DNA from: Bacteroidota bacterium
Lineage (GTDB): Bacteria > Bacteroidota > Ignavibacteria > Kryptoniales > JAKASW01
Direction: 5' to 3'
Assembly: GCA_021845665.1 (NCBI GenBank)
Contig: JAJZVO010000025.1
Location: 1-55,932 of the forward strand
DNA: 55,932 nt
Below, piece after piece: positions 34,511-44,611 of the stretch. Under the pieces are notes generated by a model. The model ran no database searches, was not told where the DNA came from, and worked only from the letters and a program-made list of their open reading frames with translations. Numbering within the stretch: position 1 is the stretch's first letter; each line of letters begins with the position of its first letter. Made by a program: the position numbers and the translations under genes.

Positions 34511-35731
34511 CTAGTGTTCCTTCCTGTGTGCATAGAAATTTAGAAGAATCCCGACCATCATCCAATCAGCTAAGATGGAAGATCCCCCGTAGCTGATGAA
34601 GGGCAGAGGGATACCGACAATCGGGGCGAGGTTGATGTTCATCCCGATATTGATGAAGACGTGGAAGAGCAGGACCGATGTAATGCCGATCGCCGACAAG
34701 GAGGCAAATTTCGTCTTGACGAGCTCTGCTATGCGTATGCCCCGGAAGAAAAGTGCGCCGAACGCCAGCAGCGTCACTGCGGCCCCGACGAAACCGAACT
34801 CTTCTCCGATGACGGTAAAAATGAAGTCGGTCCACCTTGCCGGGACGAATCGAAGCTGCGTTTGGGCACCGCGCAAGTATCCCTTGCCGAAGAGTCCGCC
34901 GCTTCCGATCGCGACTCTGGCCTGCAGCGCATTGTACCCGGCTCCCTGCGGATCGAGGTTGGGGTTAAGGAAAATCTGAATGCGCTTCTGCTGATGAGGC
35001 GCCAGGATCTTCTTATAGAAATACTCCATGAACAAGCCGAACGAGACAGCCACGAAGCTCAGCGTGATGGCGAAAAGCTTCTTCCTGCTGAGCAGGAAGA
35101 ACAGCACGCCGAAGGCAATGACGGTGATTATGAGAACCGCGGTCCCTGTGAATTCTGCGACCACAATAGCGAGAGGCGCCACGAGCGCGACGACGACAAT
35201 CGGAGGAAGCCCGGCCCAGAATAGTATCGGAAAAAAGATTGCGGTGTAGACTATCGTCGTACCGAGGTCTGGTTGAAGCATGGTTAGGAGCATCGGGAGC
35301 CCGACGATCCCCGCCGATATCATGATCACCTGCCACTGCGGCCTCTCAGTACCCTTGTCCGACAGGTATTTGGAGAGCGTGAGTATCGTGGCAACTTTGG
35401 CCAGCTCCGAAGGCTGCCCTCCCACACCGAAAATTCCCAGCCAGCTGGTGTGGCTTGCAACTCTCTTTCCGGCCACCAGGACGAACATCAGAAGAAGGAT
35501 TGTTACCGCATAGAAAAAGTAGGCGCTGTTCTCGACGAACCGATTGGAAGAGAGCATTATGCTGAAGGCGACTACTATTCCAAGCGACTGCCATAGCAAG
35601 TCCTTGTAGAAGAAATCGTGCATGCCGGAATTATAGGTAGCGCTGTTGACTGCGAGGAGACCTATTCCCCCAAGTATGAGGGCGAGGAAGAAAGTCTTAT
35701 AATCGAAAGACTCCTTGAAGAAATCGAACAC
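34511..35731 (-). CDS. rodA: Rod-shape glycosyltransferase RodA (SEDS family)
   Basis: 406 residues with about ten membrane helices. SEDS signatures are present: GGQPSELAKVATILTLSKYL, MLQPDLGTTIVYTAIFF, RVAIGSGGLFGKGYLRGAQTQ and the terminal GIPLPFISYGGSSILADWM. RodA polymerises lipid II glycan strands in the elongasome with PBP2, whose gene lies immediately upstream (24-base gap). Complete. Confidence 0.96.
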   Translation of the reverse strand: MFDFFKESFDYKTFFLALILGGIGLLAVNSATYNSGMHDFFYKDLLWQSLGIVVAFSIMLSSNRFVENSAYFFYAVTILLLMFVLVAGKRVASHTSWLGIFGVGGQPSELAKVATILTLSKYLSDKGTERPQWQVIMISAGIVGLPMLLTMLQPDLGTTIVYTAIFFPILFWAGLPPIVVVALVAPLAIVVAEFTGTAVLIITVIAFGVLFFLLSRKKLFAITLSFVAVSFGLFMEYFYKKILAPHQQKRIQIFLNPNLDPQGAGYNALQARVAIGSGGLFGKGYLRGAQTQLRFVPARWTDFIFTVIGEEFGFVGAAVTLLAFGALFFRGIRIAELVKTKFASLSAIGITSVLLFHVFINIGMNINLAPIVGIPLPFISYGGSSILADWMMVGILLNFYAHRKEH

Positions 35732-35755
35732 TACTGTAACCGCCTCGCTCTCTTT

Positions 35756-37606
35756 TCACTCATAGCTTGGGTGCGAACTACGGCGAACGTCGTGCATGTA
35801 CTTGCCTGCGACTATGCCTTCGGGGACAGGCGCGGACTTGATGCCGATCTTGTCAAGATAGTACGCTATCAGTTTCTTGGCCATGGGAGCGCATATCGAG
35901 CCGCCGTATCCAGCATTTTCAACCATGATGGCGATCGCTATCTTCGGATGCTCGAAAGGCGCAAATGCCACGAACCAGGCGTCGGCTTTGCCTCTAGGGT
36001 TCTGAGCGGTTCCGGTTTTTCCCGCGATTGCGAACTGCGGCATCTCGGCAGCGCGTCCGGTTCCGCGCGGGCCGTTCACGACAAGATACATCCCCTCTCT
36101 TACTTTATCGAAAACCTCCCGGCTTATCGGGATTGTCCGCTCGCTATATTGAGTATAAAAAAACTTCCCCGTCCTGACATCTTTGATGTAATTCACGAGA
36201 TGCGGCTGATAATAATGTCCGTAATTCGCGATAGACATGGTATACGCTGCCATCTGTAGAGGTGTCGCACTGACCTCTCCCTGTCCGATCGCCAGACTCA
36301 GCAAGTACCCGTTCGTCCATTTATCTTTTCCAAATACCTTATCGAAATAGGCTCTCGACGGAAGTACGCCCGCGCTTTCATTTGTAAGGTCGATTCCGGT
36401 CTTCTGCCCGAATCCGAAAAGCTTCCCGAACTCGGTCCACCTATCGAAGCCCACTTTCAGCATAAGGTTGTAGTAGAAAATGTTGCAGGAGACTTCCAAT
36501 CCCTGGATGATGTTTACCACGCCGTGTGCTTCCCCGTTGTTACAGTGGAACAGTCTGCCGCCGTAAAGCATCGAGCCTTTGCAGTCGATAGTCCAGTTGG
36601 TGTTCGCGACGTCATCCTGGAGCGCGGCGCTCGCCAAGACCATCTTAAAGGTCGATCCTGGAGGGAGTGCCGCCATGGTCGAGCGGTTGAACAAAGGCTT
36701 GTCGGGATTATTGATCAGCGTTTTCCATTGCGTGTCCGACGTGTATCCCGAAAACACCTCCGGGTCAAAATCGGGCGCGCTGGTCATCGCGAGTACCCCC
36801 CCGTTGTCTGGATCAAGTGCGACTACGGCGCCGCGCCTACCGGTCATGAGCGACTCGGCCATTGCCTGCAGACCTTCGTCGACACACAGGTACAGATCCG
36901 AGCCGTCCTGGGGAGGGATGTCGAGCTTTCCGTCATCGAACGGACCCATCACCTTGCCGACTGCGTTGACGGCGAGATACTTGTACCCCTTCTGTCCCCG
37001 GAGGATAGTTTCATAGCTCGCCTCGAGCCCGGTGTAACCGACGATATCTCCCGGCTTGTAATAATCGCCCAATGTAGCGAGCTGACCCTCGGATATCTCC
37101 TTTGTGAAGCCGAGTATGTGAGCGGCGCGGGCCTTCCCTACGTAGACACGTTTTGGCTCTGTGTCGAAGTAGACTCCCCTGAAGTCGTCCAGGTGTTCCT
37201 CGATGGCGTACAGAGCCGCCGGAGAGATGTCACGTTTCACACGGACCGGGAAATACGGCGAGATCGTCTCTCCGACTTTCATCTGACGCTCGATATCGGC
37301 GGTATCTATCTTTAGAAGCGCGGCCAACGCGGGAACCTGACCTCCATTAAAATCGGCCGGGATAACGGAAACTTCGTAGGCAGGATCGTTCTCGACCATC
37401 ACCTTTCCATTGCGGTCGAGAATTTCTCCGCGGAGAGGCTGTTGGACGAAGACTCGTGTAGTTATGTCTTCCGATTTCTTGCCGTAAACGACTTCATTCA
37501 CAAGTTGCATGTCGCCGAGCTTCGCCGCTATGGCGAAGAGAGCGATCAAGATTCCCCCTCTCATTATAAACGATCTGGCACGGGAGCCGAAATCAGACTC
37601 AAACAT
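35756..37606 (-). CDS. mrdA: Penicillin-binding protein 2 (elongasome transpeptidase)
   Basis: 616 residues: an N-terminal membrane helix (about 14-30), a dimerisation/pedestal domain (residues about 40-240) and the transpeptidase domain with the active-site serine S318 in PPGSTFKMV, SCNIFYYNL as the S-x-N motif, and AGKTGTAQNP as KTG. It cross-links new peptidoglycan with RodA on the periplasmic face of the inner membrane. The start overlaps the mreD stop by eight bases. Complete. Confidence 0.96.
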   Translation of the reverse strand: MFESDFGSRARSFIMRGGILIALFAIAAKLGDMQLVNEVVYGKKSEDITTRVFVQQPLRGEILDRNGKVMVENDPAYEVSVIPADFNGGQVPALAALLKIDTADIERQMKVGETISPYFPVRVKRDISPAALYAIEEHLDDFRGVYFDTEPKRVYVGKARAAHILGFTKEISEGQLATLGDYYKPGDIVGYTGLEASYETILRGQKGYKYLAVNAVGKVMGPFDDGKLDIPPQDGSDLYLCVDEGLQAMAESLMTGRRGAVVALDPDNGGVLAMTSAPDFDPEVFSGYTSDTQWKTLINNPDKPLFNRSTMAALPPGSTFKMVLASAALQDDVANTNWTIDCKGSMLYGGRLFHCNNGEAHGVVNIIQGLEVSCNIFYYNLMLKVGFDRWTEFGKLFGFGQKTGIDLTNESAGVLPSRAYFDKVFGKDKWTNGYLLSLAIGQGEVSATPLQMAAYTMSIANYGHYYQPHLVNYIKDVRTGKFFYTQYSERTIPISREVFDKVREGMYLVVNGPRGTGRAAEMPQFAIAGKTGTAQNPRGKADAWFVAFAPFEHPKIAIAIMVENAGYGGSICAPMAKKLIAYYLDKIGIKSAPVPEGIVAGKYMHDVRRSSHPSYE

Positions 37607-38087
37607 ATCTACTCTTTCTCCCGTTCACGAAGACTACGATCATGGCAAACACTGTCGTATAGACTGTTGTTCCTACGGTGAATTTCAAGAATACATAGAA
37701 GTAATTCAATTCGCCCGAAGCGATGATCGGAAGGGCTGCAAGCTGTGTCACGGCAAGTGTGATTGCCGAAATCCATGCGAAGTTGAAATTCTTGGCGGCA
37801 AGCTCCACATCGCTTTCCTTGAAGAAGAAGCCGGCAACAAATCCCGCAATGACTCCCATTAACGAAGAGTAGCCGATGAAATGGGTCACGAGAAGATCGT
37901 TCAGGAATCCGATCAAGAAGCCGCTTCCCATTCCGAAGAGTTGCCCTTCCCTTAGCGAGAGATACACGGCAACGAGTATAATAAGCTGTGGAGAAATCGA
38001 ATCCACCGACGCGTAGTTGTCCAGGAATTTCTGCAGCAGGATAGCCGCAATGGAAAGAGCGATATAACCCAACAGACGCTTCGTCAT
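37599..38087 (-). CDS. mreD: Rod-shape-determining protein MreD
   Basis: 162 residues with five predicted membrane helices and little conserved sequence, as usual for MreD: LSIAAILLQKFL, the QLIILVAVYLSLREGQLFGMGSGFLIGFLNDLL region and a hydrophobic C-terminal half. Identity rests on the topology and position between mreC and mrdA. It belongs to the inner-membrane MreBCD complex. It overlaps mreC by four bases. Confidence 0.92.
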   Translation of the reverse strand: MTKRLLGYIALSIAAILLQKFLDNYASVDSISPQLIILVAVYLSLREGQLFGMGSGFLIGFLNDLLVTHFIGYSSLMGVIAGFVAGFFFKESDVELAAKNFNFAWISAITLAVTQLAALPIIASGELNYFYVFLKFTVGTTVYTTVFAMIVVFVNGRKSRYV

Positions 38088-38923
38088 CTGGTCTTTTTCA
38101 ACTGCTCCTTCTCGAGCGCGACCGCCTCTGCCGGGCGAGAGTATTTCATAACGAATGCGGTGGTGATCGCCGTATAGTCCACGGCCGGCTGGATGTCGAT
38201 TTTCTTAAATATGTCACCCGGCTCGTTTTTAGCCTCGGTCACCATACCGATAGGGATTCCGGGGGGAACGAGCGTGCTCAGCGAAGAGGTTTCGACGATA
38301 TCTCCCGGCTGTACCGGGTACCTTCTCGAAACGTTTTTCATGGCGAGCTCTCCGAAGCTCCCGGAGACGACGAGGCCGTCGGCAGAAGTGTTAACAAACT
38401 TGGCAGCCACCCTGCTGTCCACATCGAGTAGCGTTCTCACGAGAGAGAAGTCTTCGCTGACCGCAGAAACGATCCCGACGAGACCGGTACCTGAGACAAC
38501 CGGGTCGCCCACTCCGACACCGTTCCTTTCACCTATGTCAAGAGTAATAAAATACCTTCCCCCCTCTGCCGACCTGCCGACAACGTCCCCGGGAACGAGA
38601 GGGTAAGACGATTGCTGCCGCAAGTTAAGCATTTCCCGGAGTTGACGGTTCTCCTCCATGGCGCCCCTTATCCTGGCGATCCGGTCGATAAGGCGCGCGT
38701 TCTCCAACTGAAGTTTCTTTACCTCTGAAGGGAGGGAAAAATAAGCGAGTACCCCGTTGACACCCGCCTCGAGATAGGAAGTCGTAACCAGCCCGACGAC
38801 CTGCAAACCTCTCGTATGACTATTGTTGTTTGTGGAAATCAGGAACAATGACAGGGAAATTAGGAGGGCAAAAATTATGTAATTCTTCGCCAGCCCAAAA
38901 AATTCAGCTAACCACTTATACAT
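38084..38923 (-). CDS. mreC: Rod-shape-determining protein MreC
   Basis: 279 residues: an N-terminal membrane helix (about 14-30), a coiled coil (about 65-100, KKLQLENARLIDRIARIRGA and onward) and the periplasmic beta-domains with SYPLVPGDVVGRS, ITLDIGERNGVGVGDPVV and GLVGIVSAVSEDFSLVRTLLD. MreC polymerises in the periplasm and activates PBP2/RodA. It is 12 bases downstream of mreB and overlaps mreD by four. Confidence 0.95.
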   Translation of the reverse strand: MYKWLAEFFGLAKNYIIFALLISLSLFLISTNNNSHTRGLQVVGLVTTSYLEAGVNGVLAYFSLPSEVKKLQLENARLIDRIARIRGAMEENRQLREMLNLRQQSSYPLVPGDVVGRSAEGGRYFITLDIGERNGVGVGDPVVSGTGLVGIVSAVSEDFSLVRTLLDVDSRVAAKFVNTSADGLVVSGSFGELAMKNVSRRYPVQPGDIVETSSLSTLVPPGIPIGMVTEAKNEPGDIFKKIDIQPAVDYTAITTAFVMKYSRPAEAVALEKEQLKKTR

Positions 38924-38935
38924 TCCTCAAGACCA

Positions 38936-39961
38936 TCAATAACGTCTGCTCTTTATCAGGACCTTATTGTATTCCGTGATCTTGTCGAGGACTTTGCCGA
39001 CACCTCGAACGACAGCGGTCAACGGATCTTCAGCGACATGGACAGGAAGGTTCGTTTCCATTCTGATTCTCTCATCGAGACCCTTCAGAAGGGCGCCTCC
39101 GCCGGAGAGCATGATCCCACGGTCGAGAATATCCGCAGAGAGTTCGGGCGGGGTCCGTTCGAGCGAGATCTTCACCGCGTCGACGATGGCGCCGACCGGT
39201 TCGTTAAGTGCCTCGCGGATTTCAGCCGAGCTGACTTCCGTTGTCTTGGGAATTCCCGCGACAAGGTCTCGCCCCTTCACCTGGATGGTGATTTCTTCTT
39301 TCAAAGGCATGGCGGAGCCCACTTCACATTTTATCGCTTCTGCCGTGCGTTCGCCGATGAGTATGTTATGGTTCTTCTTGAAAAACTGTATGATGGCATT
39401 ATTCATCTCGTCGCCGGCGATACGGATGGACTCCTCATTGACGATGCCGGACAGCGCAATGACGGCGATCTCGGTCGTGCCGCCGCCGATATCGATGACC
39501 ATATTGCCGACAGGTGCATCCACATCCAGCCCGATGCCGATGGCGGCAGCCATAGGTTCGGCTATCAAGTGGACTTCCTTTGCGCCTGCATGTTCGGACG
39601 CATCGCGTACAGCACGCTTCTCAACTTCGGTAATCCCGCTCGGTACGCTTATCACGATTCTTCGGCTCGGGATCATGCCGGCGTGGACCTTTTTTATGAA
39701 AGCCCTCAGCATACCTTCGGCTATCTCGAAGTCCGCTATCACACCGTCGCGCATCGGGCGGATAACCTGTATATCCCTGTGCGTTCTTCCCAGCATCTCC
39801 CTGGCCTCATGGCCGATAGCCACGATCCTTTTCGTGTTCTTGTCAAAAGCCACGATCGACGGTTCCCTCAGGACAACCCCCTTGTTGCGCATCCAGATAA
39901 GCGTGTTGGCGGTGCCGAGGTCGATTGCCAGGTCGTTGGATAAAATTCCGAAAAATCCCAT
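38936..39961 (-). CDS. mreB: Rod-shape-determining protein MreB (bacterial actin)
   Basis: 341 residues with all actin-fold nucleotide motifs: LAIDLGTANTLIW (phosphate 1), the DIGGGTTEIAVI loop (phosphate 2), AGDEMNNAI (connect) and MLSGGGALLKGLDERI (adenosine). It forms membrane-associated filaments that direct cell-wall elongation, so a rod-shaped cell is expected. Preceded by GGAGGAAGG. It starts 33 bases after purH. Confidence 0.97.
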   Translation of the reverse strand: MGFFGILSNDLAIDLGTANTLIWMRNKGVVLREPSIVAFDKNTKRIVAIGHEAREMLGRTHRDIQVIRPMRDGVIADFEIAEGMLRAFIKKVHAGMIPSRRIVISVPSGITEVEKRAVRDASEHAGAKEVHLIAEPMAAAIGIGLDVDAPVGNMVIDIGGGTTEIAVIALSGIVNEESIRIAGDEMNNAIIQFFKKNHNILIGERTAEAIKCEVGSAMPLKEEITIQVKGRDLVAGIPKTTEVSSAEIREALNEPVGAIVDAVKISLERTPPELSADILDRGIMLSGGGALLKGLDERIRMETNLPVHVAEDPLTAVVRGVGKVLDKITEYNKVLIKSRRY

Positions 39962-39994
39962 AGGTGTGCTTCCTTCCTCCGTCGGGACGAGCTT

Positions 39995-41521
39995 TTAGTG
40001 TTTAAAGTGTCTGATTCCCGTGAAAACCATCGAGATGTTCAGCCTGTTTGCGGCCTCAATAGAGTCCGCGTCTCTGACCGACCCTCCCGGCTGTATGATG
40101 GAAGTCGCTCCGGCCGCGGCGATTTCCTCGACGTTGTCAGAGAAAGGGAAGAAGGCGTCGGAAGCAGCTACGCTTCCCTTCAGGCTGAGAGCAGCCTCTG
40201 CAGCCTTCATCCTGGCAATCTTTACCGAGTCAACCCGGGACATTTGTCCGGCGCCCGAACCCAGCGTCATGCGATCTTTTGCGAACACTATCGCATTTGA
40301 TTTCACGTGCTTGCAAACAGCGTAGGCGAACCGCATATCCGCAAGCTCGGCCTCAGTCGGCTTTCTGTTCGTCACAACTTTCAGCTCTTTCTCATCCATC
40401 ACGACACCGTCGACGGTCTGAGCCAGCACTCCACCGCATGAAGAACGTACTGAGACATCGTTCGGGAGAGCTCTCCGTCTGATGATGAGTCTTCGGTCTT
40501 TCTTCTTCTTCAAAATCTCGAGCGCCTCCGTAGAGTATTCGGGTGCAATCAAGACCTCGAGAAAGATCTCGTTCAGCTGAGCGGCCAGCGGTGCATCTAT
40601 TTTTCCATTGACAGCCACGATGCCGCCGAACGCACTCTTCGAGTCGGTCTTCAGCGCTCTCGTATAGGCTTCCTGTATACTGGACGCGACGGCAGCGCCG
40701 CATGGATTGGTGTGTTTGATAATGATGGCCGCGGGTTCGTTAAACTCCTGGAGTAGACGCTGGGCGGCATCCACATCGACAAGATTGTTATACGAAAGCT
40801 CTTTGCCGTGAATCTTCTCGAAGTATTTCTCAAAATCTCCGTAGAAGCCCGCAGACTGGTGCGGGTTTTCCCCGTAGCGCATTTCCATGCTTTTGCGGCC
40901 TGCAAACATCAGGCTGTCGCGAAGCGGTTCTCCCCCCGCGAATGTCTCACTGAAGAATTTCGAGATGGCCACATCATACAGGGCAACTTTTTCGAATGCA
41001 GCGGCAGCAAGCCTTCCGAGGAGAGGCTTTCCAAGCTCACCGCTTCGACCGATCTCGGTTTCTATCTCGGAGTACTGCGAGGGGTCCACAACAACCGCGC
41101 ATCCATCGAAATTTTTTGCAGCCGCGCGTATCAGCGATGGTCCGCCGATGTCGATGTTTTCGACAATCTCATCAAGCCCCGCCCCCGAGGCGACGGTCTC
41201 TTCGAAGCGGTAAAGGTTGACCACAACCATATCGAACATCGAGAGCTTCAGATTCTCGAGCTGATCCAGGTGTTCCTTCACATCCCTTTTGGCAAGTATC
41301 CCGGCAAAGATCGCGGGATGAAGTGTCTTCACCCGGCCGTCGAGAATCTCAGGAAAGTTAGTAACGTCGCTGATGCTCCTGGCAGGAACGCCCCCGTTTT
41401 GAAGAGCTTTGAGAGTCCCGCCGGTGCTAAAAATCTCCGCGCCCGACTTGGTCAAAAACCTGGAAAAGTCCACCACCCCCGTCTTATTTGTTACACTGAT
41501 GAGCACTCTTTTTATTTTCAC
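39995..41521 (-). CDS. purH: Bifunctional AICAR formyltransferase / IMP cyclohydrolase
   Basis: 508 residues. The N-terminal MGS-like IMP cyclohydrolase domain (LISVTNKTGVVDF, IFSTGGTLKAL, GRVKTLHPAIFAG) is followed by the AICAR transformylase domain with RYGENPHQSAGFY, IIKHTNPCGAAV, SAFGGIVAVNG and the C-terminal FPFSDNVEEIAAAGATSIIQPGGSVRD. It carries out the last two steps of IMP synthesis. The ATG overlaps the purN stop by four bases, a classic pairing. Confidence 0.97.
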   Translation of the reverse strand: MKIKRVLISVTNKTGVVDFSRFLTKSGAEIFSTGGTLKALQNGGVPARSISDVTNFPEILDGRVKTLHPAIFAGILAKRDVKEHLDQLENLKLSMFDMVVVNLYRFEETVASGAGLDEIVENIDIGGPSLIRAAAKNFDGCAVVVDPSQYSEIETEIGRSGELGKPLLGRLAAAAFEKVALYDVAISKFFSETFAGGEPLRDSLMFAGRKSMEMRYGENPHQSAGFYGDFEKYFEKIHGKELSYNNLVDVDAAQRLLQEFNEPAAIIIKHTNPCGAAVASSIQEAYTRALKTDSKSAFGGIVAVNGKIDAPLAAQLNEIFLEVLIAPEYSTEALEILKKKKDRRLIIRRRALPNDVSVRSSCGGVLAQTVDGVVMDEKELKVVTNRKPTEAELADMRFAYAVCKHVKSNAIVFAKDRMTLGSGAGQMSRVDSVKIARMKAAEAALSLKGSVAASDAFFPFSDNVEEIAAAGATSIIQPGGSVRDADSIEAANRLNISMVFTGIRHFKH

Positions 41522-42150
41522 GTCTTGCTGGATACCTCCCTTGAAAGGATAACCCGTCTCCCCTCAATTATGACCTCGTTGTTTTCAAATAGTTTTATCG
41601 CTTCGGGCAGGAGCTCGTATTCGAGTTTATGAATCTTCGAAGCCAGACTTTCAGGTGTATCGTCTCCGTATACAGGCACGCATTTCTGCAACACTACCGC
41701 ACCGTGATCATATTCCGTATCGACGATGTGTACCGTCGCGCCGCTGACCTTGCATCCATATTCGATGACGGCCCGATGCACCTTCATCCCATACATACCC
41801 TTTCCCCCGAACGAAGGGAGGAGGGCCGGATGCACATTGACGATCCGGTTAGCATATTTCTTTACAACAATGTCCGGGACTTTTTTGAGAAAACCCGCCA
41901 GCACAATAAAGTCCGCTTCCGAGTCGCTCAATACTTCGAGCAGCGCGTTGCCGAACTCCAGTTCATCGGCAAAGTCATGCGGGTCGGCAACTTTCGTTCG
42001 GATCCCTTCTCGTTCGGAATTATCAATGGCTTCACAATCGCGATCAGAAATCACGAGTCTGACTTCAGAGCGGAGAAAACCATCCCTATTTCTCTTTATG
42101 ATATTAAGAAGGTTTGTGCCTTTTCCGGACACAAATACCGCGAGTTTCAT
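41518..42150 (-). CDS. purN: Phosphoribosylglycinamide formyltransferase
   Basis: 210 residues from the ATG at 42150, where the family N-terminus MKLAVFVSGKGTNLLNII begins; a TTG 36 bases upstream would only add a non-conserved tail. Active-site residues are in IVNVHPALLPSFGGKGMYG (Asn, His) and TVHIVDTEYDHG (Asp). It formylates GAR using 10-formyl-THF in purine synthesis. It is the first gene of the ten-gene minus-strand cluster. No clear ribosome site precedes the ATG. Confidence 0.93.
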   Translation of the reverse strand: MKLAVFVSGKGTNLLNIIKRNRDGFLRSEVRLVISDRDCEAIDNSEREGIRTKVADPHDFADELEFGNALLEVLSDSEADFIVLAGFLKKVPDIVVKKYANRIVNVHPALLPSFGGKGMYGMKVHRAVIEYGCKVSGATVHIVDTEYDHGAVVLQKCVPVYGDDTPESLASKIHKLEYELLPEAIKLFENNEVIIEGRRVILSREVSSKT

Positions 42151-42575
42151 TCGTGAAAAAATACGATTCGAAGGGACAAATAGCAATTGTTATCTTGCTG
42201 AAATCGCCGGTTTTGTTGAAGTTACGAGGCATCCGCTAACAAAACATGTGCAGCTAAAAGAGACTCCCCCCACTTACATTCGAATTCGGACTGGAGTGCG
42301 CCGTGCATCCGAGAGAAAGTCGCTCACGAATCCGGCCCAGATCGTAAGGGAAGAGATCGCCGTCCAATTAAGCCTGTGAGAGTGAAACTCAATCAGGATC
42401 CGAACGGCGTTCATTATCAAGTACAGACGATCCAGATACTCACGGCATCAGCTACGTTGAAATTTCGCGTCGGTCGAAGTATATTTTCAAAACGAACGGC
42501 CTTCCCGTTCTTCACCAATAAGTCACTAGTTCCCATTCAAACGAAAAGTCGGACAGTTTGTCCAGTTTTACTTAG
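42151..42575. other. 425-bp divergent intergenic region
   Basis: It separates purN (minus) from the ybbR-like gene (plus) and must hold the promoters of both, but I cannot assign a clear pair of boxes. No gene is supported. A small palindrome, GGACA-GTT-TGTCC (42551-42563), ends 12 bases before the ybbR ATG and would place a hairpin near its ribosome site. Confidence 0.4.
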
Positions 42576-43490
42576 ATGGAGAAAAAATCACACGCAATCA
42601 TAGCCTCGGTCATTCTTTCGATACTCGTGTGGCTTTCGGTGTCGATGAACAACCAGTATTCCGTAACGGTGCGAATTCCATTTAAGGTAAGCAACATTCC
42701 CGCAGGGCTTTCGCTGGCGGGGCCCATCCCAAATTACGTTTCGGTCAGGATTCGAGGAACGGGTTGGCAGGTGGCATCATCGTACCTTTCAACGACGGCG
42801 AGCGTAAACTTCGACGCGTCGACGCTGACAAGAAATGGAGTGATTCTTACCAGCCGCGATCTCAGTTACTCCATGGATATCGGCTCGGCGGCACAGGTGC
42901 TTAGCATCGATCCGGATTCGGTTGTTGTCAGCCTCGACTCCACTATCACGAAGAAGGTGCCGATATATGCAGCGGTAGACGTAAGGCCGCGCGACGGGTT
43001 TATGACTGTCGGCACCCCGCAGGTGACTCCGGATTCCGTCACGTTAACCGGAGCGCGAAGACTACTTCGCGAAATAGATGTGTGGGAAACGCAGCCGCGG
43101 GAGTTCAAGAGACCCATCAACACGATCCACGTAACACTTCCTCTTTCCGATACGCTGTCAGGGATCGTCCAGGTTGGAGCACGGCAGGCTAGAGTCAGAG
43201 TCGACGTCGAGCAGGTTGCGGATAACACGTATCATGATGTGCCGGTAAGCGTCGAAGGCAACACCGATTCGGTGAACGTACTTCTCCTTCCGCCAACGGT
43301 CGACATAACTGTGCGCGGAGGTATAAACGAGATGGCAAACGTTACGCCGGATTCGTTCAATGTCACGGTGGACTTCCGCCGGATATACCGATCGGGAAGA
43401 ATTTTCTTCCGTCCGACGGTAGAAGCCCCGGCGCAGCTGCAGGTCATTAGTCTCACGCCTGACAGCGTCGAATGCATTATCAGGAAGTGA
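42576..43490 (+). CDS. YbbR-like domain protein
   Basis: 304 residues. One N-terminal membrane helix (HAIIASVILSILVWLSVSM) is followed by about three YbbR-like beta domains, each with the ...VSVRIRGTGWQV / PDSVTLTGARRLL / VDITVRGGINEM pattern and the spaced V.P.SV motif. YbbR (CdaR) proteins are extracytoplasmic, and in Firmicutes CdaR regulates the diadenylate cyclase CdaA. No cyclase gene is next to it here, so that role is only inferred from the family. The ATG has no clear ribosome site. It is followed by hisG 60 bases downstream. Confidence 0.85.
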   Translation: MEKKSHAIIASVILSILVWLSVSMNNQYSVTVRIPFKVSNIPAGLSLAGPIPNYVSVRIRGTGWQVASSYLSTTASVNFDASTLTRNGVILTSRDLSYSMDIGSAAQVLSIDPDSVVVSLDSTITKKVPIYAAVDVRPRDGFMTVGTPQVTPDSVTLTGARRLLREIDVWETQPREFKRPINTIHVTLPLSDTLSGIVQVGARQARVRVDVEQVADNTYHDVPVSVEGNTDSVNVLLLPPTVDITVRGGINEMANVTPDSFNVTVDFRRIYRSGRIFFRPTVEAPAQLQVISLTPDSVECIIRK

Positions 43491-43550
43491 CGAAACCGAT
43501 TTTACATCACCGAATTTTCAAGAAAAGAATTCATTCAGGAGCAGCATTAG

Positions 43551-44432
43551 ATGTCCAACGATAGAATATTGAAACTCGGGTTGCCGAAAGGGAGCCTGCA
43601 GGAGTCGACATTTTCACTTTTTCAAAAGGCAGGTTACGGCATATCGGTATCGTCGAGGAGTTACTTCCCAAGTGCGGAGGACGACGAGCTCAAGATAATG
43701 CTCGTCAGGGCCCAGGAGATGTCCAGATATGTAGAGCTGGGTACTTTCGACGCCGGACTGACCGGCAAAGACTGGATCATCGAAACCAACAGCGATGTGA
43801 CTGAGGTAGCGGAGTTGATCTACGCCAAACAGAGCATGCGTCCTGTCAGATGGGTGCTCGCAGTCCAGGAAGACTCGCCATTTAAAACCGTGAAGGACCT
43901 GCACGGCAAACGGATATCAACAGAAGTCGTCAACATTACGAAGCAATACCTCAAGAAGCACGGCGTGGAGGCGTCCGTCGAATTTTCGTGGGGAGCCACC
44001 GAGGTGAAAGTGCCCGAGCTGGCGGACGCCATCGTCGAAGTGACTGAGACAGGCAGTTCGCTCCGCGCGAATCACCTCAGGATAATCGAGACGGTACTCG
44101 AGTCATCAACAAGATTCATCGCGAACAAAGATGCGTACAAAGATCCATGGAAGAGGGAGAAGATCGAGACTATCTCGCTTCTTTTGAAGGGCGCAATTGC
44201 AGCTGAAGGAAAAGTCGGATTGAAAATGAATATTAAGAAGTCCGACCTTCCCAAGATCATCGGGATCATACCTGCTCTTAGGAAACCGACGGTATCGCCG
44301 CTATACGACGACGAGTGGGTGGCAATCGAAACGATAATCGACGAAAAGGTTGTCAGGATAATAGTGCCTGAACTGAAGCGCAACGGCGCGGAAGGGATCA
44401 TCGAGTACCCTCTCAACAAGATTGTGCCGTGA
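43551..44432 (+). CDS. hisG: ATP phosphoribosyltransferase, long form
   Basis: 293 residues, the long HisG with a C-terminal regulatory domain (HisG_C, about 215-290: [20 protein letters not shown]). Catalytic region motifs: [14 protein letters not shown], the PRPP loop [16 protein letters not shown] and GLTGKDWI. It performs the first step of histidine synthesis; the long form works without HisZ and is feedback-inhibited by histidine. No other his genes are nearby. AGGAGC precedes the ATG. Confidence 0.95.
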   Translation: MSNDRILKLGLPKGSLQESTFSLFQKAGYGISVSSRSYFPSAEDDELKIMLVRAQEMSRYVELGTFDAGLTGKDWIIETNSDVTEVAELIYAKQSMRPVRWVLAVQEDSPFKTVKDLHGKRISTEVVNITKQYLKKHGVEASVEFSWGATEVKVPELADAIVEVTETGSSLRANHLRIIETVLESSTRFIANKDAYKDPWKREKIETISLLLKGAIAAEGKVGLKMNIKKSDLPKIIGIIPALRKPTVSPLYDDEWVAIETIIDEKVVRIIVPELKRNGAEGIIEYPLNKIVP

Positions 44433-44611
44433 AGACGGACTAGTGGAATCATGGAGCGATCGACTGTTGGATTAATGGATTGGTGGAAATTAATACCAAT
44501 CACGCATGTTGAGTGAGAGATGTAAATTGGAGCAGTCTTCGCCTGCAACGCCGACCGACGTCTTGCAACGCCAAACGATTCGGCGTTAAATTGTAGCACA
44601 ACGAAATAATC

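Noticed and set aside
42551-42563. GGACA-GTT-TGTCC palindrome before the ybbR-like gene as an operator
   Set aside because: Short, single, and equally well explained as chance; kept only as a note in the intergenic feature.
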